The notes: generated from the letters alone by a model not told the origin. A DNA stretch of 64,000 nucleotides from Pseudomonas taiwanensis (GCF_013393345.1 NZ_QJRF01000064.1:1-64000), one strand, 5' to 3'; shown: positions 32,973 through 43,316, numbered from the stretch's first letter. Made by a program: numbers and translations.

Positions 32973-33758
32973 ATGCTTCCGGCACTCTGGGTCAGCAAGA
33001 CCGGCCTGTCCGCCCAGGACATGAACCTGACCACCATTTCCAACAACCTGGCGAACGTTTCGACCACGGGCTTCAAGCGCGACCGCGCCGAGTTCGAGGA
33101 CCTGCTGTACCAGATCCGTCGCCAGCCGGGTGGCCAGACCAGCCAGGACAGCGAACTGCCCACCGGCCTGCAATTGGGTACCGGTGTGCGCATCGCCGGC
33201 ACCCAGAAAATCTTCACCCAGGGCAGTCTGCAAACCACCGAGCAGCCGCTGGACATGGCCGTCAATGGTCGTGGCTTCTTCCAGGTGCTGATGCCCGATG
33301 GCACCGTCGCCTACACCCGTGACGGCAGCTTCCACCTGAACTCCGACGGCCAGATCGTCACCTCCCAGGGCTTCGCCCTGGAGCCGGCCATCGTCCTGCC
33401 CGCCGAAGTGCAGACCTTCACCGTGGGCGAAGACGGCACCGTTTCCGTGACCACTACTGGCAACCCCGCTGCCCAGATCATCGGCAATATCCAGACCGCC
33501 GACTTCGTCAACTACGGCGGCCTGCAATCCATCGGCAACAACCTGTACCTCGAGACCGCCGCCAGTGGCGCGCCGCAGGTCGGCACGCCGGGCCTGACCG
33601 GTCTGGGCGTGGTGCAGCAGAACACCCTGGAGAACTCCAACGTCAGCGTGGTCGAGGAGCTGGTGAACATGATCACCACCCAGCGTGCCTACGAGATGAA
33701 CTCCAAGGTCATCTCCACCGCCGACCAGATGCTCGCTTTCGTCACGCAGAACCTGTAA
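32973..33758 (+). CDS. flgG: FlgG, flagellar distal rod protein
   Basis: A 261-residue protein that forms the distal driveshaft through the periplasm and the P and L rings. MLPALWVSKTGLSAQDMNLT, AVNGRGFFQVLMPDG and the C-terminal NVSVVEELVNMITTQRAYE are typical. GAGGAGAA lies before the ATG at 32973. It lies 45 bp after flgF. Confidence 0.97.
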   Translation: MLPALWVSKTGLSAQDMNLTTISNNLANVSTTGFKRDRAEFEDLLYQIRRQPGGQTSQDSELPTGLQLGTGVRIAGTQKIFTQGSLQTTEQPLDMAVNGRGFFQVLMPDGTVAYTRDGSFHLNSDGQIVTSQGFALEPAIVLPAEVQTFTVGEDGTVSVTTTGNPAAQIIGNIQTADFVNYGGLQSIGNNLYLETAASGAPQVGTPGLTGLGVVQQNTLENSNVSVVEELVNMITTQRAYEMNSKVISTADQMLAFVTQNL

Positions 33759-33776
33759 CGCCCTGAGGTAGTTGTC

Positions 33777-34490
33777 ATGAACCGGCTGATCATTCTCCTC
33801 CCGCTGCTCGGCATCACCCTGATCCAGGGCTGTGTGCAACCTGCGCCGCGACCGAACGATCCCTACTACGCGCCCGTGCTGCCGCGCACTCCGCTGCCTG
33901 CTGCACAGAGCAACGGCGCGATCTACCAGGCCGGTTTCGAGACCAACCTCTATGACGACCGCAAGGCCTATCGCGTGGGTGACATCATCACCATCACCCT
34001 CAACGAGCGTACGCAGGCCAGCAAGAACGCCAACTCGCAGATCCAGAAGGACAGCAACGCCAACATCGGCCTGACTTCGCTGTTCGGCGGTGGCGTTTCG
34101 GTGAACAACCCCAATGGCGGCCTCAATCCGCTGGATGCCGCGCGCCTGTCCCTGGATGCGGAATACAACGCCAGCCGCGATACCAAGGGTGATTCCAAGG
34201 CGGGGCAGAGCAACAGCCTGTCCGGTTCCGTCACCGTCACCGTGTCCGAAGTGCTGCCCAACGGCATCCTCGCGGTTCGCGGCGAGAAGTGGCTGACCCT
34301 GAACACAGGTGACGAGCTGGTGCGCATTGCCGGCATGGTCCGCGCCGATGACATCGGCACCGATAACACCGTGCCGTCCACTCGCGTGGCCGATGCGCGC
34401 ATTACCTATTCCGGCACCGGCGCTTTCGCCGACGCCAGCCAGCCGGGCTGGTTCGACCGGTTCTTCATGAGCCCGCTGTTCCCGTTCTGA
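33777..34490 (+). CDS. flgH: FlgH, flagellar L-ring lipoprotein
   Basis: A 237-residue protein with a lipoprotein signal peptide whose lipobox is LIQGC (acylated Cys near residue 19). The mature protein has [19 protein letters not shown] and [14 protein letters not shown], typical of FlgH. It forms the ring in the outer membrane around the rod. It lies 18 bp after flgG and its stop overlaps a possible flgI ATG. Confidence 0.96.
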   Translation: MNRLIILLPLLGITLIQGCVQPAPRPNDPYYAPVLPRTPLPAAQSNGAIYQAGFETNLYDDRKAYRVGDIITITLNERTQASKNANSQIQKDSNANIGLTSLFGGGVSVNNPNGGLNPLDAARLSLDAEYNASRDTKGDSKAGQSNSLSGSVTVTVSEVLPNGILAVRGEKWLTLNTGDELVRIAGMVRADDIGTDNTVPSTRVADARITYSGTGAFADASQPGWFDRFFMSPLFPF

Positions 34491-34501
34491 TGAGGCCGAC
34501 C

Positions 34502-35602
34502 ATGAAGCGACTGATCACCGCCCTCTGCTTGCTGCTTGCCGCCGGCGCGGCCCAGGCCGAGCGCCTGAAGGACCTGGCGAGCATCCAGGGCGTACGGACC
34601 AACCAACTGATCGGCTACGGCCTGGTGGTCGGCCTGAACGGCTCGGGTGACCAGACCACCCAGACGCCGTTCACCCTGCAGACCTTCAATAACATGCTGG
34701 CGCAGTTCGGCATCAAGGTGCCGGCCAACGTCGGTAACGTGCAGCTGAAGAACGTCGCGGCGGTGTCCATCCATGCCGACCTGCCGCCCTTCGCCAAGCC
34801 GGGCCAGACCATCGACGTGACCGTTTCCTCCATCGGCAACGCCAAGAGCCTGCGCGGCGGCAGCCTGCTGATGTCGCCGCTCAAGGGTATCGACGGCAAC
34901 GTCTACGCCATCGCCCAGGGCAACCTGGTGGTGGGCGGATTCGATGCCGAGGGCAGCGACGGTTCCAAGATCACCGTCAACGTTCCGTCCTCTGGGCGCA
35001 TTCCGTCCGGCGCTACCGTGGAACGCCCTGTGCCGAGCGGCTTCGAGCAGGGCAACTTCCTCACCCTGAACCTCAACCGCCCGGATTTCACCACGGCGAA
35101 GAATATCGTCGACAAGCTCAACGAACTGCTCGGACCGGGTGTCGCCCAGGCCGTGGATGGCGGCTCGGTACGGGTCAGTGCGCCGCTGGACCCGGGCCAG
35201 CGCGTGGACTACCTGTCGGTGATCGAGAACCTGGAGATCGAAGCGGGCCAGGCCGTGGCCAAGGTCATCATCAACTCGCGAACCGGCACCATCGTCATCG
35301 GCCAGAACGTGAAGGTGCAGCCAGCCGCCGTGACCCACGGCAGCCTCACCGTCACCATTACCGAGGACCCCATCGTCAGCCAGCCGGAAGCCTTCTCCGG
35401 CGGCGAGACCGCGGTAGTGCCGCGCTCCCGGGTGAATGCCGAGGAGGAAGCCAAGCCGATGTTCAAGTTCGGCCCCGGCACCACCCTCGACGAAATCGTG
35501 CGTGCAGTTAACCAGGTGGGCGCTGCGCCGTCCGACCTGATGGCCATCCTGGAAGCGCTGAAGCAGGCCGGTGCCCTGCAGGCCGACCTGATCGTGATTT
35601 AA
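34502..35602 (+). CDS. flgI: FlgI, flagellar P-ring protein
   Basis: About 366 residues with a Sec signal peptide ending AAQAE. The mature start [20 protein letters not shown] and the end [14 protein letters not shown] match FlgI. It assembles in the periplasm around FlgG with help from FlgA. Two starts are possible. ATG 34490 overlaps the flgH stop but has no ribosome site. ATG 34502 has GAGG 6 nt upstream and gives the usual signal peptide, so I prefer it. Confidence 0.95.
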   Translation: MKRLITALCLLLAAGAAQAERLKDLASIQGVRTNQLIGYGLVVGLNGSGDQTTQTPFTLQTFNNMLAQFGIKVPANVGNVQLKNVAAVSIHADLPPFAKPGQTIDVTVSSIGNAKSLRGGSLLMSPLKGIDGNVYAIAQGNLVVGGFDAEGSDGSKITVNVPSSGRIPSGATVERPVPSGFEQGNFLTLNLNRPDFTTAKNIVDKLNELLGPGVAQAVDGGSVRVSAPLDPGQRVDYLSVIENLEIEAGQAVAKVIINSRTGTIVIGQNVKVQPAAVTHGSLTVTITEDPIVSQPEAFSGGETAVVPRSRVNAEEEAKPMFKFGPGTTLDEIVRAVNQVGAAPSDLMAILEALKQAGALQADLIVI

Positions 35603-35612
35603 GGGAAAGGCG

Positions 35613-36779
35613 ATGAACTCGAAACTCTCCACAGGGCTCGCCTCCGGTTCCAAGGTGGACAGCGGCGCCTACACCGACCTGAACCGGCTCAGCCAGTTCA
35701 AGGCCGGCAAGGATCGCGACAGCGAGGGCAACATCCGCAAGGTCGCCCAGGAGTTCGAGTCGCTGTTCCTCAATGAAATGATGAAGTCCATGCGCCAGGC
35801 GGGTGAGGCCTTCGCCGAAGGCAACTACCTGAACAGCAACGAGACCAAGACCTACCAGGAAATGCACGACCAGCAGCTGGCCGTGACCCTGTCCAAGCAG
35901 GGCGGCGTCGGCCTGGCCGATGTGCTGGTCCGGCAGCTGTCCAAGACCAACAAGTCGACCGGACCCAATCCCTTCGCCCAGGTGCAATCCGGCGTCCAGG
36001 CCAACTGGCCGGCGCAGGGCAGCAAGCAGGTGGCGAACGCCGAAACATCGAGCTTTGCGGAACGTGACGACTCCAAGCTGCTCAATCAGCGCCGCCTGGC
36101 ACTCCCCGGCAAGCTGAGCGATCGCCAGGCGGCGGGCATCGTGCCGTCGCCCGAACAACTCGCCGGCACCTCGCTGGCCGGCAAGGACTGGACTCCGGCT
36201 CAGACTTACGCCGCGCCTGAGCGCGAAGCGGTCGGTGCCGAGGCGGCGGAAAGCGCCAAGGGTGCGGGCAAGCGCGTCTTCGCTTCGCGCAATGAATTCA
36301 TCGACACCCTGCTGCCGATGGCCGAGAAGGCCGCCGAGCGAATCGGCGTCGACCCCCGTTACCTGGTGGCCCAGGCAGCGCTGGAAACCGGCTGGGGCAA
36401 GTCGATCATCCGCGAAGGCGATGGCACCAGCAGTCACAACCTGTTCGGCATCAAGGCCCACAAGAGCTGGGACGGCGATTCCGCACGGGTGATGACCACC
36501 GAGTACAAGGGCGGCAAGGCGGTCAAGGAAGCGGCGTCGTTCCGTTCCTACAACTCCTTCGAGCAGAGCTTCCACGACTACGTGAGCTTCCTGGAGAACA
36601 ACGACCGCTACGACAAGGCGCTGAACTCCGCCGACAACTCCGAGCAGTTCGTCCGCGAGCTGCAGAAGGCCGGTTACGCCACCGACCCCCAATACGCCCG
36701 CAAGATTTCCCAGATTGCCCGCGGCATGCAGGTTTACCAGGCCGTTGCTGCAGTCGACAGCACGACCACCAGGATATGA
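35613..36779 (+). CDS. flgJ: FlgJ, rod-cap scaffold and peptidoglycan hydrolase
   Basis: A 388-residue two-domain protein. The N-terminal rod-scaffold domain (residues ~25-115) has AQEFESLFLNEMMKSMRQAG. After a variable linker, the C-terminal glucosaminidase domain (~225-375) has LVAQAALETGWGKSIIREGD with the catalytic Glu, and SHNLFGIKAHKSW. It caps the growing rod and opens the cell wall for it. It lies 10 bp after flgI. Confidence 0.96.
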   Translation: MNSKLSTGLASGSKVDSGAYTDLNRLSQFKAGKDRDSEGNIRKVAQEFESLFLNEMMKSMRQAGEAFAEGNYLNSNETKTYQEMHDQQLAVTLSKQGGVGLADVLVRQLSKTNKSTGPNPFAQVQSGVQANWPAQGSKQVANAETSSFAERDDSKLLNQRRLALPGKLSDRQAAGIVPSPEQLAGTSLAGKDWTPAQTYAAPEREAVGAEAAESAKGAGKRVFASRNEFIDTLLPMAEKAAERIGVDPRYLVAQAALETGWGKSIIREGDGTSSHNLFGIKAHKSWDGDSARVMTTEYKGGKAVKEAASFRSYNSFEQSFHDYVSFLENNDRYDKALNSADNSEQFVRELQKAGYATDPQYARKISQIARGMQVYQAVAAVDSTTTRI

Positions 36780-36789
36780 GGCTTGAGTC

Positions 36790-38841
36790 ATGGCTGACTT
36801 ACTGAACATTGGCCTGTCGGGACTGCGCGTGAGCCAGACGCAGCTCACCGTCACCGGCCACAACATCTCCAACGTCAATACGCCCGGCTTCACCCGGCAG
36901 AGCGCGACGCAGTCCACGACACTGCCGCAGTTCTCCGGCTCGGGCTATATCGGTAGCGGCGTAACCCTGACGGATATCCGTCGCAGCTACAGCGAGTTCC
37001 TCACTGCGCAGCTGCGCAACACCACCTCACTGAGCAGCGATGTGGATGCCTACAAGAGCCAGATCGACCAGCTCGACTCGCTGTTGTCCGGCACCACCAC
37101 CGGCATCACGCCGTCGCTGAAGAGCTTCTTCGCGGCCATGCAGACCGCTGCCGAAGACCCCGCCAATATGCCGGCGCGGCAATTGGTGCTGTCCGAGGCC
37201 GAAGGGCTGGCGCGACGCTTCAACACTGTCTACGACCGGCTGAGCGCGCAGAACGACTCGCTCAACAAGCAGATGTCGTCGGTGGCGGACCAGGTGAACC
37301 GCCTGGCCGGCTCCATCGCCAGCCTCAATGACGCCATCGCCGTAGCCTCCTCCAATGGCCAGGTGCCCAACGACCTGCTGGACTCGCGCGAGGAAGCGAT
37401 CCGTCAGCTTTCCACCTACGTGGGCGTCAGCGTGGTGCCGCAGAGCGACGGCACCCAGAGCATCTTCGTCGGCACCGGCCAGCCGCTGGTGGTGGGTAGC
37501 TCCGCCAACCGCCTGGAAGCGGTGCCTGGCAAGGGCGACCCCAGCCGCTTCGAACTGGAGTTCGTCAGCGGCGATTCCCGCCAGGGCGTCACCACGCTGC
37601 TCAGCGGTGGCGAACTGGGCGGCCTGATCCGCTACCGCAGCGAGACCCTGGACGCCAGCCTGAACACCCTGGGACGCCTGGCCATGTCCATCAGCGACCA
37701 GGTCAACACCCAGCTCGGCCAGGGCCTGGACCTGAAGGGGAAAGTGGGCGCGGCGCTGTTCGGCAACTACAACGACCCGGCCCTGGCGGCACTGCGGGTC
37801 AAGGCGTTCGCCGGCAACAGCAATGCCCAGCCCGTGCTGAACATCACCAATACCAGCCTGCTCAACACCAGCGACTACCAGATGGAATACGACGCCACGG
37901 CGACGCCGCCCTATATGGTGCGCCGCCTGAGCGACAACCAGCAGATGGTGGTCAGCGACAGTACCCCCTCGGGCACCCTGACCATCACGGACAGCGCGGG
38001 CCGCGACCAGGGCTTCCAGATTGCCCTCGGCGTGCCGCCGCCCACCACGGGTGACAAGTTCATCCTGCAGCCCACGCGTACCGGCGCCAAGGACATCGCC
38101 GCCGTGCTGGACCAGGCGGACCAGTTGGCCTTCGCCGCGCCCCTGCATTCGGAAGCGAATGTGCAGAACAAGGGTACCGGCGCCATCGGCCAGCCCAACA
38201 TCACCAATACGCTGAACCCTATGAGCCAGGCGCACCTGGCGGCGATCTCGTCCATCACCATGAACTACACGGCTGGTACGCCGGGAAGCCTGAGCTTCTC
38301 CGGCCTGCCGCCTGGCGTGACCATCAGCCAGCCGCCGTCGGGAACCCTGAGCGTGACCCCGGGGCAGACCAATCAGCTGAGCTACACCGTGTCGGTCACC
38401 ACCGGTACTCCGGCCACCACGCAGGAATACCAGATCACTCAGAGCTTCAGTGGGCGCGCGGAAACCGGTGACACCTTCAGTCTCGCCATGAGCAGCAACG
38501 GTGTGTCCGACAACCGTAACGCGCTCAAGCTGGTGGATTTGCAGACCAAGGCCGCCGTTGGCGTGGACGCCCTGGCGGGTGGCAGCGGCTCCAGTTTCAC
38601 TGACAGCTACGGCGACCTGGTGGAGCGGGTGGGCACCCTGACCGCCCAGGCGCGGGTGGACAGCGAAGCCAGCACGGCGATCCTCAAGCAAGCCACGGAC
38701 AACCGCGACTCGCTCTCGGCAGTGAGCCTGGATGAAGAGGCGGCCAACCTGATCAAGTTCGAGCAGTACTACAACGCTTCGTCGCAAGTGATTCAAGTTG
38801 CCCGAAGCCTGTTCGATACCTTGATGAGCACCTTCCGCTAA
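36790..38841 (+). CDS. flgK: FlgK, hook-filament junction protein 1 (HAP1)
   Basis: A 683-residue protein, the typical Pseudomonas length. N-terminal NIGLSGLRVSQTQLTVTGH and NISNVNTPGFTRQ, C-terminal LDEEAANLIKFEQYYNASSQ. The middle (~400-580) is variable and rich in Thr/Ser/Pro. It joins hook and filament and is exported with the chaperone FlgN. It lies 10 bp after flgJ. Confidence 0.96.
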   Translation: MADLLNIGLSGLRVSQTQLTVTGHNISNVNTPGFTRQSATQSTTLPQFSGSGYIGSGVTLTDIRRSYSEFLTAQLRNTTSLSSDVDAYKSQIDQLDSLLSGTTTGITPSLKSFFAAMQTAAEDPANMPARQLVLSEAEGLARRFNTVYDRLSAQNDSLNKQMSSVADQVNRLAGSIASLNDAIAVASSNGQVPNDLLDSREEAIRQLSTYVGVSVVPQSDGTQSIFVGTGQPLVVGSSANRLEAVPGKGDPSRFELEFVSGDSRQGVTTLLSGGELGGLIRYRSETLDASLNTLGRLAMSISDQVNTQLGQGLDLKGKVGAALFGNYNDPALAALRVKAFAGNSNAQPVLNITNTSLLNTSDYQMEYDATATPPYMVRRLSDNQQMVVSDSTPSGTLTITDSAGRDQGFQIALGVPPPTTGDKFILQPTRTGAKDIAAVLDQADQLAFAAPLHSEANVQNKGTGAIGQPNITNTLNPMSQAHLAAISSITMNYTAGTPGSLSFSGLPPGVTISQPPSGTLSVTPGQTNQLSYTVSVTTGTPATTQEYQITQSFSGRAETGDTFSLAMSSNGVSDNRNALKLVDLQTKAAVGVDALAGGSGSSFTDSYGDLVERVGTLTAQARVDSEASTAILKQATDNRDSLSAVSLDEEAANLIKFEQYYNASSQVIQVARSLFDTLMSTFR

Positions 38842-38852
38842 CGGAGCCCGCC

Positions 38853-40103
38853 ATGCGCATTTCCACGATCCAGCAATACAACAATGGCGTGTCGGGCCTG
38901 CAGCGGAACTACGCGAACGTCACCCGCACCCAGGAACAGATCAGCACCGGCAACCGCATCCTCACGCCGGCGGACGATCCGGTGGCCTCGGTGCGACTCC
39001 TGCAGCTCGATCAGCAACAAGGCGTACTCGATCAGTACGCCTCCAACCTGACCGCAGCCAAGAACAGCCTGACCCAGGAAGAAGTGACACTGAACTCGGT
39101 CAACACCGTGCTCCAGCGCGTGCGCGAACTGGCGGGCGAGGCCGGTAATGGCGCCCTCAGCACCGAGGACCGCAAGGCCATCGCGGCCGAACTCAAGGAG
39201 CGCGAGGACGAGTTGCTGAGCCTGATGAACACCCGCAACGCGCGGGGCGAGTACCTGTTCTCCGGCTTCCAGGGCAAGACCCAGCCCTTCGTGCGCAACG
39301 CTGACGGCAGCTACAGCTACGAGGGCGACGAAGGCCAACGCAAGCTGCAGATCGCCAGCTCGCTGCAGGTTCCCATCAGCGACAACGGCAAGCGCATTTT
39401 CGAGAACGTCATCAATGCCGGGCGGCTGGACAGCGCCGTGACCAACAGCCCCGCTGGCTCCACGCTGAGCCCCTCGGCGCCGTTGGTGCAGGACGAAGTG
39501 GCCTTCACCGGCAACCCTCCTTTCCCCGATGCCGGTGTACAGATCGTCTTCGGCAACCCCGACCCCAACAGCTACGAAATTTTCGCTGTGGGGACGACCA
39601 CACCGGTACTCGGGAGCGGCGCCATCGACACCGATGACAAAACCGACGACCAGGTGGTGTTCCGTGGCGTCAGCATCAAATTCGACGGCGTTCCCGTAGG
39701 CGGCGAGACCGTCGAGGTGACCGCCCAGCCGAATCAGCAGAAGCAGGGCATCCTCGACACCATCGCGAACCTGCGCATGGCGCTTGAGAACGCTCCCAAC
39801 ACGCCAGCCGGCAACAACCTCGTCCGCGACTCCGTCGCCGAAGCCCTGACCAACCTCGACAACGGCATGACCGTGGTCGACTCAGTGCGTGGCGACATCG
39901 GCGCTCGCCTGAACGTGGTCGAATCCACCCTCACCGACAACGAAGACGTGACCCTGGTGAACCAGTCCATCCAGGCCGACCTGCGGGAACTGGACTACGC
40001 CGAGGCGCTGTCGCGGCTGTCGTTCCAGTCGATCATTCTCGAGGCCTCACAGCAGAGCTACGTGAAGATTGCGGGGCTGAGTCTGTTCAACAAGCTGGGA
40101 TAG
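38853..40103 (+). CDS. flgL: FlgL, hook-filament junction protein 3 (HAP3)
   Basis: A 416-residue flagellin-like protein. N-terminal MRISTIQQYNNGVSGLQRN and GNRILTPADDPVASVR. The C-terminal flagellin-like helix has DYAEALSRLSFQSIILEASQ and ends AGLSLFNKLG. It is the last gene of the flgFGHIJKL operon, closed by a terminator. Confidence 0.96.
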   Translation: MRISTIQQYNNGVSGLQRNYANVTRTQEQISTGNRILTPADDPVASVRLLQLDQQQGVLDQYASNLTAAKNSLTQEEVTLNSVNTVLQRVRELAGEAGNGALSTEDRKAIAAELKEREDELLSLMNTRNARGEYLFSGFQGKTQPFVRNADGSYSYEGDEGQRKLQIASSLQVPISDNGKRIFENVINAGRLDSAVTNSPAGSTLSPSAPLVQDEVAFTGNPPFPDAGVQIVFGNPDPNSYEIFAVGTTTPVLGSGAIDTDDKTDDQVVFRGVSIKFDGVPVGGETVEVTAQPNQQKQGILDTIANLRMALENAPNTPAGNNLVRDSVAEALTNLDNGMTVVDSVRGDIGARLNVVESTLTDNEDVTLVNQSIQADLRELDYAEALSRLSFQSIILEASQQSYVKIAGLSLFNKLG

Positions 40104-40139
40104 GGTGGGCGCACCCCCTATCCATTTCCTCTTGCGCTA

Positions 40140-40162
40140 AAGCCCCGTACTCCGGGGCTTTT
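40140..40162 (+). terminator. Terminator after flgL
   Basis: AAGCCCC (40140-40146) pairs with GGGGCTT (40154-40160), followed by TTCT. Beyond it, 40163-40311 shows no recognisable sigma-54 or sigma-28 promoter. Confidence 0.8.
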
Positions 40163-40311
40163 CTGTTCTCAGCCGATGTTGGCTGACATTTTGCTTCGTC
40201 GTTACCGATGGGCGTCTCGACGCCAGAAATCTGTTGTGGCGTACCAGTGCGCCTGGCGAACAAGACCCCTGGACGACATTTTCCAGCATGGGGCGGATGG
40301 TTTTTTGACGG

Positions 40312-42648
40312 ATGCGAAGCATGAAGGCTGAGGCACTCGGATTCTCAAGCAAGGCGGGAACCCTGGAAGCGTTGAAGGGGCGGCTGCATTCCGCCACCCT
40401 GCTACCCCAGGTGCGCATCCTCGTGGGGGATTGGCGCTCGGACTCCGCAAGTTGCCTGAAGCGAGCCTTGGCCCAAGGCTGGCCGCTCATGGCCACCCGG
40501 AGCAGCAGCAGTCAGGAAGATGGCGAGTTTGCGTCCGCCGCCGGCCAGTACGATTCGCAGCTTAACGTCAGCTCGGTAGGCCTCGAGTCCGCCATCAATG
40601 CGGTGATCGAGTCCATGGGCGGCGCATCGGCGCTCCCCTCGGACGAAGTGTTCGTCCAACCGATGTTGGTGGATGTCGCGCTGTCCGGCGTCGGCTTCGG
40701 CCTGGACCCGACCAGCGGCGCGCCCTATTTCGTCCTCAATTACGATGACGCCAGTGGTAGTACTGAAAGTGTGACCTCCGGACGCTCCAATGAGGTCCAG
40801 ACCTTCTATGCCCATCACACTGCGCCTGTGGTTTCGGAACCGCTGGGGAAGGTGATCCAGTTGCTGCGGGAGCTGCAGACGCTGTTCCAGACGCCGGCGA
40901 TCGACATCGAATTCGCGCAGGAGGAGGGCGGTGAACTCTACCTGCTGCAAGTGCGGCCGCTGATCATGCGTGCGGAGCCCGCCGATCCCGAAACCCATGG
41001 GCGCATCGTCCGGTTGATTCACGACCGTATCGCCCAGGGTATTCGTCCGCAGCCGTTCCTCCATGGTGAACGCACCGTGTATGGCGTGATGCCGGACTGG
41101 AACCCGGCTGAGATTATCGGTGTACGTCCCAGACCGCTGGCGCTGTCGCTGTACCGAGAACTGGTGACCGACATGATCTGGGCCTACCAGCGCAACAACT
41201 ACGGCTACCGCAACCTGCGCAGTTTCCCGCTGATGCTGCATTTCCATGGTCTGCCGTATATCGATGTACGCGTCAGCTTCAACTCCTTCGTGCCGCGCGA
41301 TATCGATGGTCCGCTGGCTGACAAGCTGGTCAACTACTACATCGAACGGCTGCTGGAAGCGCCGAACCTGCATGACAAGGTGGAGTTCGAAATCGTCTTC
41401 TCCTGCTACACGCTGGACCTGCCCAAGCGCCTCGCCAAGCTGCGGGACGCCGGCTTCAGCGAAACCGAATGCGAGCGTCTGGCCGACAGCCTGAGGAATC
41501 TGACTAACAGGATCGTCCACAACGAGACCGGTCTTTGGCGGGCGGACCAGGAAAAACTGGACACCCTTCTGGCACGACGCGAGGAGATCCTTGGCGCCGA
41601 TACCGACCCCGTCACCCGCATCTACTGGTTGCTGGAGGATTGCAGTCGCTACGGCACCCTGCCGTTCGCGGGCCTGGCTCGCGCCGGTTTCATAGCCGTG
41701 CAATTGCTGCGCTCCCTGGTGGAAGTAGGGGTGCTGAACAGCGAGGAATACGATGCGTTCCTCAACGGCCTGAATACTGTCAGTGGCCAGATGACCCAGG
41801 ACCTGGCCCAGCTGGACAAGACCACCTTCCTGGCCCGTTATGGGCACCTGCGTCCGGGCACCTATGACATCCTCTCGCCTCGCTACGACGAGACGCCGGA
41901 CCTGTATTTCGACTGGACACGCCCACTGTCCGGCGAGGCCAAGCGAGGCGCGCGTTTCGCATTGTCCCTGGAGCAAATGCGCCAGATCAGCAAGCTGCTT
42001 GCCGAGCACGGCCTGGCTCACGATGTGGTGGGCTTGTTCGATTTCCTCCAGGCCGGCATCGAGCTGCGCGAGTACGCAAAGTTCGTCTTCACCCGCAACC
42101 TTTCCGATGCGCTGTCCCTCTTCCGCGAATACGGCCACAGCCTTGGCTTCAGCGCCGAGGACATGTCCTTCGCCAGCATTCAGGTGATCAAGGAGTTGCA
42201 TGCAGCGAGCGCCGATCCCGTAGATGCCATTGCAGCCAGCATCAGGGAAGGACGCCGTCGTTTCGCCGAAACCTGCCAGGTGATACTGCCGCCCCTGATC
42301 ACGCGGCCGGAGGATGCGTTCGCCTTCCACCTGCCGCAGAACGAACCCAACTTCATCACCCATGCCCAGGTGACCGGGGCAGTGGTATCCCACGAGGGCC
42401 GCGATCAACTGGAAGGCGCGATAGTCGCCATTCCGAGCGCCGATCCAGGCTTCGACTGGCTGTTCTCACACCGGATCGCGGGGTTCATCACTGCTTATGG
42501 CGGGGTCAATTCCCATATGGCGATTCGTGCCAATGAACTGGGCCTGCCCGCAGTAATCGGTGCCGGCGAGGTGCTTTATCGCAAGTGGGCCGCAGCCGAA
42601 GTGTTGAAGGTCGACTGTGCCAACCGGCGCGTCGAGGTACTGCGTTGA
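40312..42648 (+). CDS. PEP-synthase-like phosphotransferase, probable L-glutamine kinase (Cj1418-like)
   Basis: About 778 residues. The N-terminal part (to ~250) is a short ATP-grasp domain of the PPDK/PEP-synthase type (ATRSSSSQEDGEFASAAGQY, LQVRPLIMR). A long middle domain is not recognised. The C-terminal swivelling domain (~700-778) has the phosphohistidine in AYGGVNSHMAIRANELGLPA. It is too short for a housekeeping PpsA and lacks its PEP/pyruvate TIM barrel. The next three genes belong to the families of Cj1417, Cj1416 and Cj1415, in the same order as in Campylobacter jejuni, where Cj1418 phosphorylates the glutamine amide nitrogen. I infer that function here. The start is uncertain between 40312 and 40321. 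Confidence 0.8.
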   Translation: MRSMKAEALGFSSKAGTLEALKGRLHSATLLPQVRILVGDWRSDSASCLKRALAQGWPLMATRSSSSQEDGEFASAAGQYDSQLNVSSVGLESAINAVIESMGGASALPSDEVFVQPMLVDVALSGVGFGLDPTSGAPYFVLNYDDASGSTESVTSGRSNEVQTFYAHHTAPVVSEPLGKVIQLLRELQTLFQTPAIDIEFAQEEGGELYLLQVRPLIMRAEPADPETHGRIVRLIHDRIAQGIRPQPFLHGERTVYGVMPDWNPAEIIGVRPRPLALSLYRELVTDMIWAYQRNNYGYRNLRSFPLMLHFHGLPYIDVRVSFNSFVPRDIDGPLADKLVNYYIERLLEAPNLHDKVEFEIVFSCYTLDLPKRLAKLRDAGFSETECERLADSLRNLTNRIVHNETGLWRADQEKLDTLLARREEILGADTDPVTRIYWLLEDCSRYGTLPFAGLARAGFIAVQLLRSLVEVGVLNSEEYDAFLNGLNTVSGQMTQDLAQLDKTTFLARYGHLRPGTYDILSPRYDETPDLYFDWTRPLSGEAKRGARFALSLEQMRQISKLLAEHGLAHDVVGLFDFLQAGIELREYAKFVFTRNLSDALSLFREYGHSLGFSAEDMSFASIQVIKELHAASADPVDAIAASIREGRRRFAETCQVILPPLITRPEDAFAFHLPQNEPNFITHAQVTGAVVSHEGRDQLEGAIVAIPSADPGFDWLFSHRIAGFITAYGGVNSHMAIRANELGLPAVIGAGEVLYRKWAAAEVLKVDCANRRVEVLR

Positions 42649-43241
42649 AGACCGTATTGCTGAGTCAGCGGGTCGACATTCTCGCGAGCCGTGGCGAGCG
42701 CCGCGATGCTGTGGACCAGCGCCTGGTGGCGTGGCTGGCCGAGTGTGGCTACCTGGCGGTACCCGTGCCGAACCAGCCGGAACGCGTAGCGCTGTACTGG
42801 GACCGGTTGCGCCCCCATGGCGTGGTGCTGTCGGGCGGCAACGACCTGGCTTCGCTGGGCGGAGACGCCCCGGAGCGCGACATTACCGAGCGGGAGTTGC
42901 TGCGTCTGGCCCAGGCGTCAGGACGACCCCTGTTCGCCCTGTGTCGAGGCATGCAACTGCTGTTGGACAGCTTCGGCGTTCCCCTCGAACGCGTGGAAGG
43001 GCACGTGGCCAGCCGCCACGACCTCCTGCTGGACGGCACTCCGCATCAGGTGAACAGCTTTCACAGCTGGGCCGCGCGGGAGGTGAACGAGCAGTTCGTG
43101 GTGCGGGCGCGAAGCGCCGATGGCGTGGTGGAGGCTGTGCGGCATGCGAATTTACCGCTGCACGGAGTGATGTGGCACCCCGAGCGGGAGGCCGAGTTCA
43201 ATGCCCTGGATCGCCAACTGCTGGTGAGCAGCCTTGGTTGA
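42645..43241 (+). CDS. Class I glutamine amidotransferase-like hydrolase (Cj1417-like)
   Basis: About 198 residues from a TTG start that overlaps the previous stop as TTGA and has GAGG 7 nt upstream. The class I amidotransferase triad is present: Cys in FALCRGMQLLLDSFG, and His plus Glu in GVMWHPEREAEF. LSGGNDL near residue 65 is the usual substrate loop of gamma-glutamyl hydrolases. In C. jejuni the Cj1417 enzyme cleaves CDP-L-glutamine to cytidine diphosphoramidate and glutamate. Context supports the same role. A general gamma-Glu-GABA hydrolase (PuuD) is the alternative, but the operon makes it less likely. Confidence 0.8.
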   Translation: MKTVLLSQRVDILASRGERRDAVDQRLVAWLAECGYLAVPVPNQPERVALYWDRLRPHGVVLSGGNDLASLGGDAPERDITERELLRLAQASGRPLFALCRGMQLLLDSFGVPLERVEGHVASRHDLLLDGTPHQVNSFHSWAAREVNEQFVVRARSADGVVEAVRHANLPLHGVMWHPEREAEFNALDRQLLVSSLG

Positions 43242-43316
43242 GCCGAGTGAGAAGAGACATGGACCGACGGACTGCAGGGCATGTCCGCGCGGGACGGATT
43301 CAAGACTGGAGACTTC

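Noticed and set aside
37027-38796. 589-codon minus-strand frame opposite flgK
   Set aside because: Shadow of flgK, whose identity and operon position are certain.
40402-42408. Long minus-strand frame of 668 codons opposite the glutamine-kinase-like gene
   Set aside because: The same GC-bias artefact. The plus frame has a catalytic His motif and neighbours in order; the minus frame has none and no ribosome site.
40312-42648. Housekeeping PEP synthase (PpsA)
   Set aside because: The protein lacks the PEP/pyruvate TIM barrel at its C-terminus and has an unrelated middle domain; context with amidotransferase and cytidylyltransferase argues for a specialised kinase.
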